Source of the DNA: Methylomicrobium sp. wino1
Lineage (GTDB): Bacteria; Pseudomonadota; Gammaproteobacteria; Methylococcales; Methylomonadaceae
NCBI RefSeq assembly: GCF_003932755.1
Contig: NZ_CP024202.1
Span: forward strand, 744,001-808,000
Reading direction: 5' to 3'
DNA length: 64,000 nucleotides
Every line of letters starts with the position of its first letter. Position 1 is the stretch's first letter. The notes below the pieces were generated by a model. It worked only from the letters and a program-made list of their open reading frames with translations, was not told the origin of the DNA and ran no database searches. Position numbers and translations under genes: made by a program. Positions 49,088 through 60,570 of the stretch are shown piece by piece.

Positions 49088-50667
49088 TCAATCGTAGCCG
49101 GCGGCTTGCCGGAAATATCGTAAGTCACCCGAGAAATACCCGAGACTTCATTAATGATCCGACGCGAAACCAAATCCAAAAAATCATAAGGTAAATGCGC
49201 CCAACGCGCCGTCATGAAATCGATGGTTTCAACCGCGCGCAAGGCAATCACATAATCGTAACGCCGCCCGTCCCCCATCACGCCGACCGACTTGACCGGC
49301 AAAAACACCGCAAATGCCTGACTGACCTTTTCATACAATTGGTGCCGATATAATTCTTCGATAAATATCGCATCGGCTTGTCGCAACAAATCGGCATAGT
49401 TTTTTTTGACTTCACCTAAAATCCGCACCCCCAAGCCCGGCCCTGGAAAGGGATGACGAAATACCATTTCGTAAGGCAAGCCAAGCTCCAAACCAAGCTT
49501 TCTAACCTCATCCTTGAACAATTCACGCAAGGGCTCCAGCAACTTAAGCGTCATATTTTCCGGCAACCCACCGACGTTATGGTGAGACTTAATTAAATGA
49601 GCCTTACCGCTTTTCGCGCCGGCCGATTCGATCACATCCGGATAGATCGTGCCTTGCGCCAACCATTTCGCATCGGCCAGTTTAGCTGCTTCCTCATCGA
49701 AGATCTCGACGAACAAGTTACCGATAATTTTTCGTTTCTGCTCCGGATCTGCCTCTCCTTGCAAAGCCTCAAGGTAACGCTGCTCGGCATCGACCCTAAT
49801 CACCCGGACCCCCATGTGCTCGGCAAAGGTAGCCATAACCTGATCGCCCTCGTGTAAGCGTAATAAGCCGGTATCGACGAACACACAAGTCAGTTGATCG
49901 CTGATGGCCTCATGCAACAAGGCCGCCACAACCGACGAATCCACACCGCCCGAAAGCCCTAAAATCACTCGATCGGAACCAACTTTACGACGAACCGCTT
50001 GAACACTGTCCTCAATGATATTATCGGCCGTCCAAAGCGCCTCGCAACCGCAAATGTCGAGTACAAAACGCGACAGTATTCTTGGGCCTTGCCGGGTATG
50101 CGTGACTTCCGGATGAAATTGCAACCCATAAAACAACTTGTCTTCATCCGCGATACCGGCAATGGGCGCACCATCGGAACTGGCAATACGAATAAAACCT
50201 TCCGGCAATTCGACGACTCTATCGCCATGGCTCATCCAGACATCCAGCAAGCCGAACCCTTCCGGGGATGTATGGTCTTCAATATCTTTCAATAACTTGG
50301 AATGCGCATGTGCGCGAATTTGTGCATAACCGAATTCACGGTGACTGGATGACTCGACTTTACCTCCTAATTGCTCGGTCATAGTCTGCATGCCGTAGCA
50401 AATACCCAATACCGGAACACCCAATTCAAAAACCCGTTGAGGCGCACGCGGCGTATCATCGCTAGTGACCGTTTCCGGCCCACCCGACAAAACAATGCCA
50501 TTCGGTGCAAATCGAATAATGTCGTCGACTTTGCAATCACAAGAAAAAATTTCGCAATACACACCGATTTCTCGTATCCTCCGGGCGATCAATTGGGTGT
50601 ATTGGGACCCGAAATCCAAAATCAGGATTTTATACAGATGAATGTTGGTCGATGCTTGCTGGCTCAC
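49078..50667 (-). CDS. guaA: GMP synthase (glutamine-hydrolysing)
   Basis: About 529 aa from GTG 50667 ([20 protein letters not shown]); a TTG at 50694 would add nine residues, and neither has a strong Shine-Dalgarno. Aminates XMP to GMP. The N-terminal glutamine amidotransferase has the catalytic Cys in GICYGMQTM and His/Glu in [10 protein letters not shown]. The ATP pyrophosphatase domain starts [15 protein letters not shown]; the dimerisation domain has [16 protein letters not shown] and ends PPATIEWE. It follows guaB after a terminator-like hairpin. Confidence 0.96.
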   Translation of the reverse strand: MSQQASTNIHLYKILILDFGSQYTQLIARRIREIGVYCEIFSCDCKVDDIIRFAPNGIVLSGGPETVTSDDTPRAPQRVFELGVPVLGICYGMQTMTEQLGGKVESSSHREFGYAQIRAHAHSKLLKDIEDHTSPEGFGLLDVWMSHGDRVVELPEGFIRIASSDGAPIAGIADEDKLFYGLQFHPEVTHTRQGPRILSRFVLDICGCEALWTADNIIEDSVQAVRRKVGSDRVILGLSGGVDSSVVAALLHEAISDQLTCVFVDTGLLRLHEGDQVMATFAEHMGVRVIRVDAEQRYLEALQGEADPEQKRKIIGNLFVEIFDEEAAKLADAKWLAQGTIYPDVIESAGAKSGKAHLIKSHHNVGGLPENMTLKLLEPLRELFKDEVRKLGLELGLPYEMVFRHPFPGPGLGVRILGEVKKNYADLLRQADAIFIEELYRHQLYEKVSQAFAVFLPVKSVGVMGDGRRYDYVIALRAVETIDFMTARWAHLPYDFLDLVSRRIINEVSGISRVTYDISGKPPATIEWE

Positions 50668-50693
50668 GTTGACACTCGAATATTGTAACGACA

Positions 50694-50722
50694 AAAATTA
50701 AAAGGGCTCCAACGAGCCCCTG
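50694..50722 (-). terminator. Hairpin with T-rich tail between guaB and guaA
   Basis: On the minus strand AGGGGCTCGTTGGAGCCC followed by TTTTAATTTTT. It could partly terminate guaB transcription; the guaA start lies ~30-50 nt beyond. Confidence 0.8.
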
Positions 50723-50747
50723 ATAAGCGTTCCGAATGGATTAACCA

Positions 50748-52223
<1,476 letters not shown>

Positions 52224-52330
52224 TTACAGTCAGAAAAATAACCGAAAATTATACTACGAAATATTTGACATTAGAATCAGCTTAATCGATATAGTTTCCG
52301 AACCGCTAGACAATCGCGCTAACAACCCGA

Positions 52331-53122
52331 TTATTCCGAAAGTAACTTTGCCGCCATGATAAAGATTAATAGAGAGAAATAACACTTCATGGTTTGCGCG
52401 GGAAGCTTATGAGCCAATTTTGCTCCCACCGGGGCGGTGATCATACTCAATAGCACAATGCCGGCAAACGCGGGCAAATAAACATAACCCCAGCTGCCTG
52501 CGGGCAAGCCGGTTTTTCCATAGCCTAACAACATATAACTGAGCGTCCCACCAAACGCAATCGGCAATCCGCACGCACTGGCAATACCCACCGCATTGCG
52601 CACCGGATATTGCCCGCGCACCAAGTAGGGCACTGTCATCGTCCCGCCCCCGATACCTAATAATGAAGAAAGGGTTCCGATGACCATGGCCACCGCTGAA
52701 TCCAATAATCGCGATTGCCGCATCGCGCCCGCTTCCGGCTTGATTTGAAATGCCATCTGAAACCCTATGTACAACAGAAAAATAGCAAAGATAATACGCA
52801 GTGAGTCCGCCGATATTGTATCGGCAATGATGGCGCCTAAAACCGACCCTATAACGATGCCCGGGACCAAGCTATAGACCTTGCGCCATATCACAGACCC
52901 CAACCGGTGATGCGCAAGAGTCGCCGAAATTGAAGTCAACACGATAGTCGACAATGACGTGGCTATAGCCATATGCATGATAAAATCGGCTGAAAAATTT
53001 TGCGCCTTAAACAAAAAAACAAGTATCGGCACCAATATAAGTCCGCCGCCGATGCCGAATAATCCTGCTAATAATCCGCTTACCGTGCCGGCAATCATGC
53101 TTAATATAAAAATTTCGACCAC
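52331..53122 (-). CDS. TSUP (TauE/SafE) family permease
   Basis: 263 aa with about eight membrane helices. It carries the two TSUP repeat motifs GLLAGLFGIGGGLILVPIL (N-terminal) and LSSLLGIGGGTMTVPYL (second half). Family members export or import sulfite, sulfoacetate, taurine or related organosulfonates. The substrate cannot be read from sequence and no sulfonate genes are adjacent. Monocistronic, between guaB and cca. Confidence 0.9.
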   Translation of the reverse strand: MVEIFILSMIAGTVSGLLAGLFGIGGGLILVPILVFLFKAQNFSADFIMHMAIATSLSTIVLTSISATLAHHRLGSVIWRKVYSLVPGIVIGSVLGAIIADTISADSLRIIFAIFLLYIGFQMAFQIKPEAGAMRQSRLLDSAVAMVIGTLSSLLGIGGGTMTVPYLVRGQYPVRNAVGIASACGLPIAFGGTLSYMLLGYGKTGLPAGSWGYVYLPAFAGIVLLSMITAPVGAKLAHKLPAQTMKCYFSLLIFIMAAKLLSE

Positions 53123-53217
53123 TTGCCCCCCCTTTTTTGTTTACAGCGTATTTTTTTAAGACTCTAATCAAGCGTTATACTAACGCCATCATAGGAAGAC
53201 GAAGACAAATCATAATC

Positions 53218-54453
53218 ATGAAAACCTATTTAGTCGGCGGAGCAGTACGCGACCAGCTGCTCAACCTCCCTGTGACGGAAAGAGATTGGGTCGTGCTCGG
53301 GGAAACACCGGAATCGATGCTGAAAAAAGGATTTAGACCTGTAGGCAAAGATTTTCCAGTATTTCTACACCCGGAAAGCAGCGAGGAATACGCGCTAGCC
53401 CGTACCGAACGCAAAACCGGCCCCGGTTACAAAGGATTCAGCATTCACAGCGAGCCAGACGTCAGCCTGGAACAAGACCTTCTACGCCGCGACTTAACTA
53501 TCAATGCCATCGCGATGAGCTCGGAAGGCAAAGTCATCGATCCGTACAACGGTATTGCCGATCTGGAAAATCGCATATTACGCCATGTCTCCCCAGCTTT
53601 CAGTGAAGACCCGGTCCGGGTGTTGCGCGTTGCACGCTTTGCCGCCCGTTATGCGCATTTAGGTTTTCATATTGCCGATGAAACCTTAAGACTCATGCAA
53701 CAAATGGTACGTAGCGGTGAAATCGACTATCTCGTTCCCGAACGCGTCTGGGCCGAGTTATATAAAGCGCTCATCGAAAGAACGCCATCGGCATTTTTTT
53801 ATGCCCTCAGAGAATGCGGTGCATTGGCCAAAATATTCCCGGAAATAGACGCCCTATTCGGCATTCCGCAACCGCAACAACATCACCCTGAAATCGATAC
53901 AGGCATTCACACGATGCTGAGTCTCGAACAAGCGGCTCGTCTATCCGAGAAACCCGAAATACGTTTTGCCGTCTTAGTGCATGATCTCGGCAAGGCGATT
54001 TCTCCGAAAGAACGTCTTCCACATCACTACGGTCATGAAAAAACCGGTCTACCTTTGCTTGAGCAATTAGCCGACCGAATACGAGTACCGAATCATTATA
54101 GAATGCTCGCTAAACGGGTCATGCGCTACCACACACTTGCGCATAGGGCTTTCGAACTGCGCCCGGCCACCTTAACCGACCTGCTGTTAGACCTAGGAGC
54201 ATTTAAAAATACCTCAACCCTAAAAGATTTCTTATTGGCTTGCGAAGCGGATGCGAGAGGCAGGGGCGGAACAGAAAACACCGCCTATCCGCAGGCCGAT
54301 TACATTTTAGAAGCCGCTAAAACAGCGGCGGCCATCGATATTTCCGGCGTACTCAAATCCGGCCTGGAAGGTGCGCAAATCGGTGCAGCAATTCGCCGGT
54401 TAAGGATACATGCGATTACTGAAAATCTGAAACAAAAAAAAACACCCGTGTAA
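53218..54453 (+). CDS. cca: CCA tRNA nucleotidyltransferase (multifunctional)
   Basis: 411 aa from ATG 53218 (MKTYLVGGAVRDQLLNLPVTERDW), at the family-typical start; upstream in-frame codons are not homologous. Adds or repairs tRNA 3' CCA. The class II nucleotidyltransferase head has GGAVRDQLL and the metal Asp pair in ERDWVVLG, then RRDLTINAIAM and the ERxxxE-like RVLRVARFAARYA. A C-terminal HD domain (FAVLVHDLGKA; HHYGHEKTG) adds phosphohydrolase activities as in E. coli Cca. All visible tRNAs already encode CCA, so its role is repair. Confidence 0.95.
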   Translation: MKTYLVGGAVRDQLLNLPVTERDWVVLGETPESMLKKGFRPVGKDFPVFLHPESSEEYALARTERKTGPGYKGFSIHSEPDVSLEQDLLRRDLTINAIAMSSEGKVIDPYNGIADLENRILRHVSPAFSEDPVRVLRVARFAARYAHLGFHIADETLRLMQQMVRSGEIDYLVPERVWAELYKALIERTPSAFFYALRECGALAKIFPEIDALFGIPQPQQHHPEIDTGIHTMLSLEQAARLSEKPEIRFAVLVHDLGKAISPKERLPHHYGHEKTGLPLLEQLADRIRVPNHYRMLAKRVMRYHTLAHRAFELRPATLTDLLLDLGAFKNTSTLKDFLLACEADARGRGGTENTAYPQADYILEAAKTAAAIDISGVLKSGLEGAQIGAAIRRLRIHAITENLKQKKTPV

Positions 54454-54477
54454 ACCCAGCAATTCCCAATTTGAGGA

Positions 54478-54600
54478 TAAAAAAGGGTGCGGGGTGTGCT
54501 TGGCGAGGATGTCGGCGGCATGGAGCCGTCGTCAAGCCCCCATGGATGGGTTTACGGCGTTCTTCGACAGACATACCCCGCACCCTGAACACGGCGAAAT
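54478..54600. repeat. Family B dispersed repeat
   Basis: TTGGCGAGGATGTCGGCGGC, then CCCATGGATGGGTTTACGGC and a CATACCCCGCACC end. Same organisation as the inverse copy at 46499-46745. Lies between cca and yajQ. Confidence 0.7.
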
Positions 54601-54689
54601 TTCTTGAACAGGGAGTTGCTGATATAAGCCAGTCTTGAATAAAACAAGCATTCGTCTTATATTGCCCCTTTAAAACCATAAATTGCACC

Positions 54690-55172
54690 ATGCCATCTTT
54701 TGACATAGTTTCCGAATACGACTCGCACGAAGCGAATAACGCCGTCGACCAGGCTAATAGGGAAGTTGCCACACGCTTCGATTTTAAAGGCTCCGGCGCG
54801 ACATACGAACTCAAGGACAACACAGTCACGATGAGCGCCGGTTCGGAATTTCAATTGCAGCAGATGCTCGACATCTTGCAAATGAAACTGACCAAACGCG
54901 GCATCGACATCAGTTGCATGGAAATCAACGAACCCAAAACCACCGGCAGAACGGCTCAACAGATCATAGAACTCAAACAAGGCATTGAATCGCTACTTGC
55001 CAAAAAAATCGTTAAATTGGTTAAGGACAAGAAACTCAAAGTGCAAGCCGCGATACAAGGCGAAAAAGTGAGGGTCACCGGGAATAAAAGAGACGATTTG
55101 CAGCAAGTCATTCAGATGCTCAAGGCCGAAAATTTTGAAATGCCTTTGCAATTCAATAATTTTCGCGATTAA
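54690..55172 (+). CDS. yajQ: YajQ family nucleotide-binding protein
   Basis: 160 aa, full length. Two ferredoxin-like subdomains; family segments MPSFDIVSEYDSHEANNAVD, FDFKGSGATYEL, KRGIDISCMEI, RVTGNKRDDLQQVIQML and the terminal MPLQFNNFRD are all present. YajQ proteins bind nucleic acid or nucleotides, and an orthologue in Xanthomonas is a cyclic-di-GMP effector that acts with a transcription factor. The function here is inferred only at family level. Flanked on both sides by family B repeats. Confidence 0.95.
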   Translation: MPSFDIVSEYDSHEANNAVDQANREVATRFDFKGSGATYELKDNTVTMSAGSEFQLQQMLDILQMKLTKRGIDISCMEINEPKTTGRTAQQIIELKQGIESLLAKKIVKLVKDKKLKVQAAIQGEKVRVTGNKRDDLQQVIQMLKAENFEMPLQFNNFRD

Positions 55173-55204
55173 ACCGAATCAGCGTAATTTTATACCCTTT
55201 GCTA

Positions 55205-55352
55205 ATCAAATTTCGGCGTCGGGGTGCCCGTCAAAGGACGCCGTGAATACGTCCATGTAGGCTCTATGACACCATCCCTGCTGTCAAAGCCTTTGTCGAA
55301 CACCCCGACGCCTCCATACCTTAATGCCGAAATTTGAAGTGCGATAGGTATA
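55205..55352. repeat. Family B dispersed repeat overlapping the end of the CPBP gene
   Basis: Starts AAATTTCGGCGTCGGGGTGC, then GTCAAAGGACGCCGTGAATACGTCC without the family A module. It ends GCCGAAATTTGAAGTGCGATAGGTATA. The last ~32 bp (55321-55352) are the 3' coding end of the CPBP protease gene. Confidence 0.8.
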
Positions 55353-56214
55353 AGTATCGATAGCCGATATAGCAAAACACCACTAAAAGCATCCAAACGG
55401 TCACCAACGGGCCGACCACACCGTCATAGCTGCTCACCAAATAAAAATTAGGTGATTGAGGATCGACGTTGAATAAGGACTTATTAAATTTTATTTGCCA
55501 AACCCAAGCGGTGTGACAGCCAATACACAAGGCCAGACTGTTCGGTACTCTCGATCTAACGACTCCCAGAAAAACTCCGACCATGAACAACGCCAAAAAG
55601 GCTGGCAAAATATCGGGATTCAAAACATTTAGCAGCGCCTCTTTTAATAAAATGAATCCGCTAAAAAAGGTAACCTCTTCATTCGCAAAACGGCTATGAC
55701 TATCGAGAAAATGTAGTATGCCGTAATAAAATGAACTGATCAGTACCGCTCCGATTACCGGCATTCTTTGTTTGAGGCCGACGAACAGAATGCCTCTAAA
55801 AATCGGTTCTTCGGCCAGCGATATCAATAAAGCCAATAAAAACCCAATGATGAATTTTTGCAAAACCCAAGAAAACGACCAGGATCGCGTCTCATCGATG
55901 ACATGAACGCCCGCGAAATACAGCACGATAAAGACCGGTAGCAAGGTCAAAATACCTAAGCCGAGCCCATAACCGAATTGCCGCAGCATCATAGCCTTAT
56001 CGGCAAAGCCCAAATCCCGACCATTGAGATGAAGCATCGCCATGACCGGAAAAATACTTAACACTAAGAATAACTTACCGACCTTGCTGATGATTTTATG
56101 CAGAGAGAATTGATCGCCGAACCCCAGCCATATCAAATAGCCCACCACGCAACCCAGCGACGCCGCCGCCAACAAGACTGCCAATGGCATTAGAATATAA
56201 ACAAGATATTTCAT
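55321..56214 (-). CDS. CPBP family intramembrane glutamic endopeptidase
   Basis: 297 aa with about eight membrane helices. CPBP/Abi motifs are motif 1 EEPIFRGILFVGL (EExxxR), motif 2 FYYGILHF (FxxxH) and a later His in CIGCHTAWV. These enzymes cleave or process membrane substrates in Rce1-like fashion; bacterial substrates are mostly unknown. It overlaps rsmE by 4 nt, so the two are co-translated. The C-terminus (SHFKFRH) is read from the end of a family B repeat, suggesting that an insertion replaced the original tail. Confidence 0.88.
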   Translation of the reverse strand: MKYLVYILMPLAVLLAAASLGCVVGYLIWLGFGDQFSLHKIISKVGKLFLVLSIFPVMAMLHLNGRDLGFADKAMMLRQFGYGLGLGILTLLPVFIVLYFAGVHVIDETRSWSFSWVLQKFIIGFLLALLISLAEEPIFRGILFVGLKQRMPVIGAVLISSFYYGILHFLDSHSRFANEEVTFFSGFILLKEALLNVLNPDILPAFLALFMVGVFLGVVRSRVPNSLALCIGCHTAWVWQIKFNKSLFNVDPQSPNFYLVSSYDGVVGPLVTVWMLLVVFCYIGYRYLYLSHFKFRH

Positions 56215-56954
56215 GATTGCGTGCTACTTCCGAAATCTCCCCATAGCATCTGTAAAGAGGCGATCGAGGCCAACGCAGCCGTTTCGGTACGCAAGACTCT
56301 GGCACCCAGACGAACCGCTATAAAACCCGCCGCTTTGGCCATATCCCGCTCATGATCGGCAAAACCGCCTTCCGGGCCGGATAGCAAGGTAACTTGATCA
56401 TTTAACGGCTTAAGCTGAGACAAACTCGTTTCTGCATAAGGGTCCAAGAAAATTCTCAAACCTGCTTGTTTATCGACCCAATCGGCCAAATCGTCGACCG
56501 AACTCAATGCGGGCAAAACGGTTCTTCCACATTGTTCGGCCGCGTGCTGTACAATTTTTTGCCAATGCATCAACCGTTGCTGTTGCTTTTCACCTTTCAA
56601 TTGTACGACGCAGCGCTCGGACACCAACGGAGTGATCTGGTTAACACCTAATTCTACGGCTTTCTGTACGCCCCAATCCATCTTATCGCCTCGCGATATC
56701 GCTAGGCCCAGATTGATCGTCAAATTAGACTCAACTTTCCGGTCATGCCATTGCCCCAAATCCAGAGCGACTCTTTTTTTGCTCGCTTCAGCAACAACCG
56801 CGGTATATTCGCCGCCCGAGCCATCGAAAACGATCAAGCTCGAATCTTTCTTCAGTCGTAAAACCGTTCTGACATAATGAGCCGCATCGTCATCAAGCTC
56901 TACGGTCCGACTTTTGCCAAGGCCTTCTTGCACATATAAACGAGAAACTCTCAT
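56211..56954 (-). CDS. rsmE: 16S rRNA m3U1498 methyltransferase RsmE
   Basis: 247 aa from ATG 56954 (MRVSRLYVQEGLGKSRTVEL), at the family start. An N-terminal PUA-like domain (~1-70) is followed by a SPOUT knot. LGLAISRGDKMDWGVQKAVELGV, the ERCVV segment, and the knot motifs LLSGPEGGFADHERDMA and VRLGARVLRTETAALASI bind SAM. Methylates U1498 of 16S rRNA. Lies just after the metF terminator; its use of SAM links it loosely to the adjacent metF-ahcY-metK block. Confidence 0.95.
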   Translation of the reverse strand: MRVSRLYVQEGLGKSRTVELDDDAAHYVRTVLRLKKDSSLIVFDGSGGEYTAVVAEASKKRVALDLGQWHDRKVESNLTINLGLAISRGDKMDWGVQKAVELGVNQITPLVSERCVVQLKGEKQQQRLMHWQKIVQHAAEQCGRTVLPALSSVDDLADWVDKQAGLRIFLDPYAETSLSQLKPLNDQVTLLSGPEGGFADHERDMAKAAGFIAVRLGARVLRTETAALASIASLQMLWGDFGSSTQS

Positions 56955-56991
56955 CTCAAACACCCATGCTAGCGTTGCTATTGAATGCCAC

Positions 56992-57014
56992 AAAAAAAGG
57001 GCTTTCGCCCTTTT
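56992..57014 (-). terminator. Terminator after metF
   Basis: On the minus strand AAGGGCGAAAGCCCTTTTTTTG: short GC stem, GAAA-type loop, long U-tract. Confidence 0.92.
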
Positions 57015-57040
57015 CTCGATAAATCACCTATCCTTTTTGA

Positions 57041-57892
57041 TTAATCCGATAACTTCAAGTTATTCCAAATTGCCAACGTTGGCGCGGATTGATTCATCGT
57101 ATAAAAATGCAATCCCGGGGCGCCATTATCCAATAACTGCTGACATAAACGCGTTACGACATCGCAACCGAACGCAATGATTTGTTCCCTATCGTCACCG
57201 AAGCCTTCCAGTTTTTTCCTTAGCCAGCGAGGAATATCCGCGCCACACATATCGGAAAAACGGAATAATTGCGAATAATTCGTAATCGGCATGATGCCGG
57301 GAACAATCGGAATATCGATACCCATTTTTTCGCAGGCATCGACAAAGTAAAAATAAGACTCTGCGTTATAAAAATACTGCGTAATCGCCGCATTCGCTCC
57401 CGCATCGACTTTGCGTTTGAAGTTCTTTAAGTCCTCGGCAGCACTACGCGCCTGCGGATGCGTTTCAGGATAGGCCGCAACATGAATCTGAAAATAATCG
57501 CCGGTTTCGCTGCGAATAAAATCGACTAATTCATTGGCATAACGAAATTGCCCGGCCGACATCATCCCGGAAGGCAAATCGCCTCTCAACGCGACGATTT
57601 TTTTTATCCCGTTCGAGCGATAACCATGCAGAATCTCTCTGATATTATCATGCGTCGATGCAACGCATGACAGATGAGGTGCCGCAGCAACGCCGCGTTC
57701 TTGAATTTTGACGACCGTGTCGAAGGTCTTGTCCCGCGTCGAACCGCCGGCACCAAAAGTCACCGAAAAAAAATCAGGATTCAACCAGCTCAACTTTTCA
57801 TGTACCGACTGCAAACTTTCCTCGCCGGCTTCGGTTTTCGGCGGGTAAAATTCGAAACTAAACAGCTTGGGATATTTTTGTTGTGTTTGCAT
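57041..57892 (-). CDS. metF: 5,10-Methylenetetrahydrofolate reductase
   Basis: 283 aa FAD-dependent TIM barrel that makes 5-methyl-THF for methionine synthesis. Signatures are FSFEFYPPKTEAGEESL, SVTFGAGGSTRDKT, IVALRGDLP (FAD/folate), GANAAITQYFYNAESYF and PGIMPITNYSQL. Length is typical for bacterial MetF (no regulatory extension). Located 57 nt after ahcY on the same strand, and closes the metK-ahcY-metF methyl-cycle block. Confidence 0.97.
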   Translation of the reverse strand: MQTQQKYPKLFSFEFYPPKTEAGEESLQSVHEKLSWLNPDFFSVTFGAGGSTRDKTFDTVVKIQERGVAAAPHLSCVASTHDNIREILHGYRSNGIKKIVALRGDLPSGMMSAGQFRYANELVDFIRSETGDYFQIHVAAYPETHPQARSAAEDLKNFKRKVDAGANAAITQYFYNAESYFYFVDACEKMGIDIPIVPGIMPITNYSQLFRFSDMCGADIPRWLRKKLEGFGDDREQIIAFGCDVVTRLCQQLLDNGAPGLHFYTMNQSAPTLAIWNNLKLSD

Positions 57893-57949
57893 GATTTCAG
57901 AGTATTGGAAACATCAGACAAGCCAATGACTTGTCTGTGTCTACATCGA

Positions 57950-59242
57950 TCAGTAACGGTAATGTTCGGACTTGAACGGTCCATCCATCGGCACATTGAT
58001 GTATTCGGCTTGCTTCTCAGTCAACCGGGTCAACTTCACACCTATTTGATTTAGATGCAACGCGGCAACTTTTTCATCCAATATTTTAGGCAATACATAG
58101 ACTTTATTCTCGTACTTATCCGCATGGTTCCATAGTTCAATTTGTGCCAGAACCTGATTGCAGAACGAGTTAGACATGACAAAGCTCGGATGACCTGTTG
58201 CACAACCTAAATTAACTAACCGCCCTTCGGCTAATACGATTAAACGCTTGCCATCCGGGAAGATGACATGATCGACTTGCGGCTTGATATTTTCCCATTG
58301 GTATTGACGTAGCGAAGAAATCTCGATCTCAGAATCAAAATGACCGATATTGCAGACAATGGCCTGATCCCGCATCGCCGCCATATGATCATGCGCGATA
58401 ACATTGAAATTACCGGTCGCCGTCACAAAAATATTGGCAATCGGCGCGGCTTCTTCCAAGGTAACCACTCGATAGCCTTCCATTGCCGCCTGCAAGGCGC
58501 AAATCGGATCGATTTCAGTAATCCATACGGTCGCCCCCAAACCACGTAAAGATTGTGCGCAACCCTTGCCGACGTCGCCATAACCGCAGACGACTGCGAT
58601 TTTACCGGCAATCATGACATCGGTTGCACGTTTGATACCATCAACCAAGGATTCGCGACAGCCGTAGAGATTATCGAATTTCGATTTAGTGACCGAGTCA
58701 TTAACATTGAAGGCCGGCACCATCAGCTTGCCTTTGGCAACCATCTCGGTTAGTCGCAACACGCCCGTGGTCGTTTCCTCGGAAAGACCTTTGACATCGG
58801 CCATCAGATCTGGATACTGTTGATGCATCATCAACGTCAAATCGCCCCCGTCATCCAATATCATATTCGGATGCCAACCGTTCGGGCCGTCGATCGTTTG
58901 CACGATACACCACTCAGCTTCTTCCTCGGTTTCGCCTTTCCAAGCGAAAACCGGAATACCTTTGGCGGCAATCGCCGCGGCCGCATGATCCTGTGTCGAA
59001 AAAATATTGCAGGACGACCAGCGAACTTCAGCGCCCAGAGCGATCAAGGTTTCGATCAGCACCGCCGTCTGAATCGTCATATGCAAACAGCCGGCGATAC
59101 GTGCGCCTTTCAGCGGCTGCTCGCCGCCGAATTCCTCGCGCAAAGCCATTAAGCCCGGCATTTCGGTTTCGGCGATATTGATTTCTTTACGGCCCCACTC
59201 GGCCAAATTAATATCTGCGACTTTGTAGTCCGGTTGAGTCAT
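57950..59242 (-). CDS. ahcY: S-adenosylhomocysteinase
   Basis: 430 aa. Hydrolyses S-adenosylhomocysteine to adenosine and homocysteine, relieving product inhibition of methyltransferases. Substrate-domain motifs are [13 protein letters not shown], the [15 protein letters not shown] segment and [17 protein letters not shown] is bound by [20 protein letters not shown]. The C-terminal [12 protein letters not shown]-type end ([13 protein letters not shown]) supplies the conserved Lys/Tyr. 19 nt from metK, so co-transcribed. No room for a SAH riboswitch in that gap. Confidence 0.98.
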   Translation of the reverse strand: MTQPDYKVADINLAEWGRKEINIAETEMPGLMALREEFGGEQPLKGARIAGCLHMTIQTAVLIETLIALGAEVRWSSCNIFSTQDHAAAAIAAKGIPVFAWKGETEEEAEWCIVQTIDGPNGWHPNMILDDGGDLTLMMHQQYPDLMADVKGLSEETTTGVLRLTEMVAKGKLMVPAFNVNDSVTKSKFDNLYGCRESLVDGIKRATDVMIAGKIAVVCGYGDVGKGCAQSLRGLGATVWITEIDPICALQAAMEGYRVVTLEEAAPIANIFVTATGNFNVIAHDHMAAMRDQAIVCNIGHFDSEIEISSLRQYQWENIKPQVDHVIFPDGKRLIVLAEGRLVNLGCATGHPSFVMSNSFCNQVLAQIELWNHADKYENKVYVLPKILDEKVAALHLNQIGVKLTRLTEKQAEYINVPMDGPFKSEHYRY

Positions 59243-59261
59243 TATTATCTCCTAAATTTAC

Positions 59262-60422
59262 TTAAAGTCCGGCCGCATCTCTCAATGCATCGGCTTTATC
59301 GGTTTTTTCCCAACTGAACGACGCTTCGGTTCTACCAAAATGACCGTATGCCGCGGTTGCTTGATAAATCGGTCTCAATAAGTCCAACGCTGCAATCAAG
59401 CCTTTCGGTCTTAAGTCGAAATGCTCACGAATAATTTGTACCAATCTTTCTTCGCCGATTTTTCCGGTCCCGAAAGTCTCGACACTGATCGAAGTCGGTT
59501 CGGCAACACCGATCGCATAGGAAACTTGAATTTCACAGCGCTCGGCAAGTCCTGCCGCAACTATATTTTTTGCGACATAGCGCGCCATATATGTCGCCGA
59601 TCTATCCACTTTCGACGGATCCTTGCCGGAAAACGCGCCGCCGCCGTGCCTTGCCATCCCTCCGTAGGTATCGACGATGATTTTACGGCCGGTCAAGCCG
59701 CAATCGCCGACCGGACCGCCGATCACGAAATTACCGGTCGGATTGATGAAATATTGGGTGTCTTTGTGCAACCATTCCTTGGGCAAAACATGCAGGATGA
59801 TCTCGTCCATGACCGCTTCACGAATCTGCTTGGGGCCGATTTCCGGAGAATGCTGAGTCGACAATACGACTGCGTCGATCGCGGCCGGCTTATTGTTCTC
59901 ATAGCGGAAAGTAATTTGACTTTTCGCATCCGGTCTAAGCCATGGCAGGGTTTTATTTTTACGAACTTCAGCTTGTCGTTTGACCAATAAATGAGAATAA
60001 GTGATCGGAGCCGGCATTAACACGTCAGTTTCATTAGTCGCATAACCGAACATCAAGCCTTGGTCGCCCGCACCTTGTTCATGATTGTCGGACTCGTTGA
60101 CGCCCATCGCGATATCGGACGACTGCTTGCCGATTGCGTTCAAGACCGCGCAACTTTGTCCGTCGAAACCGATGTCGCCATGATCGTAACCGATCTCGCA
60201 AACAACTTTTCTGACCAGTGCTTCGGTATCCACCCATGCATCGGTCGTGATTTCGCCGGCTAAAATAACCATACCGGTTTTAACCATCGTTTCGCAGGCC
60301 ACCCGCGAGCGCGGATCTTGCTCTAGGAGTGCATCCAATACCGCATCGGAAATTTGATCCGCGACTTTATCCGGATGACCTTCCGAAACCGATTCTGATG
60401 TAAAAATAAAATTATTGCTCAC
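59262..60422 (-). CDS. metK: S-adenosylmethionine synthetase
   Basis: 386 aa from GTG 60422 ([31 protein letters not shown]). Makes SAM from methionine and ATP. Motifs are GHPDK (ATP site), [12 protein letters not shown] (hexapeptide signature) and the P-loop [19 protein letters not shown]. First gene of metK-ahcY-metF. The start is a GTG, with a Shine-Dalgarno-like AAGGCGG upstream. A tRNA terminator lies 33-55 nt before it, so its own promoter has very little space. Confidence 0.98.
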   Translation of the reverse strand: MSNNFIFTSESVSEGHPDKVADQISDAVLDALLEQDPRSRVACETMVKTGMVILAGEITTDAWVDTEALVRKVVCEIGYDHGDIGFDGQSCAVLNAIGKQSSDIAMGVNESDNHEQGAGDQGLMFGYATNETDVLMPAPITYSHLLVKRQAEVRKNKTLPWLRPDAKSQITFRYENNKPAAIDAVVLSTQHSPEIGPKQIREAVMDEIILHVLPKEWLHKDTQYFINPTGNFVIGGPVGDCGLTGRKIIVDTYGGMARHGGGAFSGKDPSKVDRSATYMARYVAKNIVAAGLAERCEIQVSYAIGVAEPTSISVETFGTGKIGEERLVQIIREHFDLRPKGLIAALDLLRPIYQATAAYGHFGRTEASFSWEKTDKADALRDAAGL

Positions 60423-60454
60423 GACACCGCCTTTACTATCTAATGTCTAATACA

Positions 60455-60478
60455 CAAAAGGCTGCATCAGCAGCCTTT
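60455..60478 (-). terminator. Terminator after the CAT-anticodon tRNA
   Basis: On the minus strand AAAGGCTGC-TGAT-GCAGCCTTTTGT: 9-bp stem with a short U-run. It lies between the tRNA gene and metK. Confidence 0.8.
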
Positions 60479-60485
60479 CAAATGA

Positions 60486-60562
60486 TGGTGGGCCCTGTAG
60501 GACTTGAACCTACGACCTGCCGATTATGAGTCGGACGCTCTAACCAACTGAGCTAAGGGCCC
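60486..60562 (-). tRNA. tRNA with CAT anticodon, probably tRNA-Ile2 (lysidine-modified)
   Basis: 77 nt including encoded CCA. GGGCCCTTAGCTCAG start, anticodon stem-loop CGACTCATAATCG, T-arm GGTTCAAGTCC, acceptor GGGCCCT/AGGGCCC. The CCCTTAGCTCAG head and ACTCATAATCG loop resemble tRNA-Ile2(CAT) more than elongator or initiator Met, but Met cannot be excluded from sequence alone. Lies between rpoD and metK. Confidence 0.85.
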
Positions 60563-60570
60563 TTAAATTT

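Noticed and set aside
59243-59261. SAH riboswitch before ahcY or SAM riboswitch before metK.
   Set aside because: The gaps (19 nt, and ~63 nt filled by a tRNA terminator) are too short for known riboswitches of these classes.
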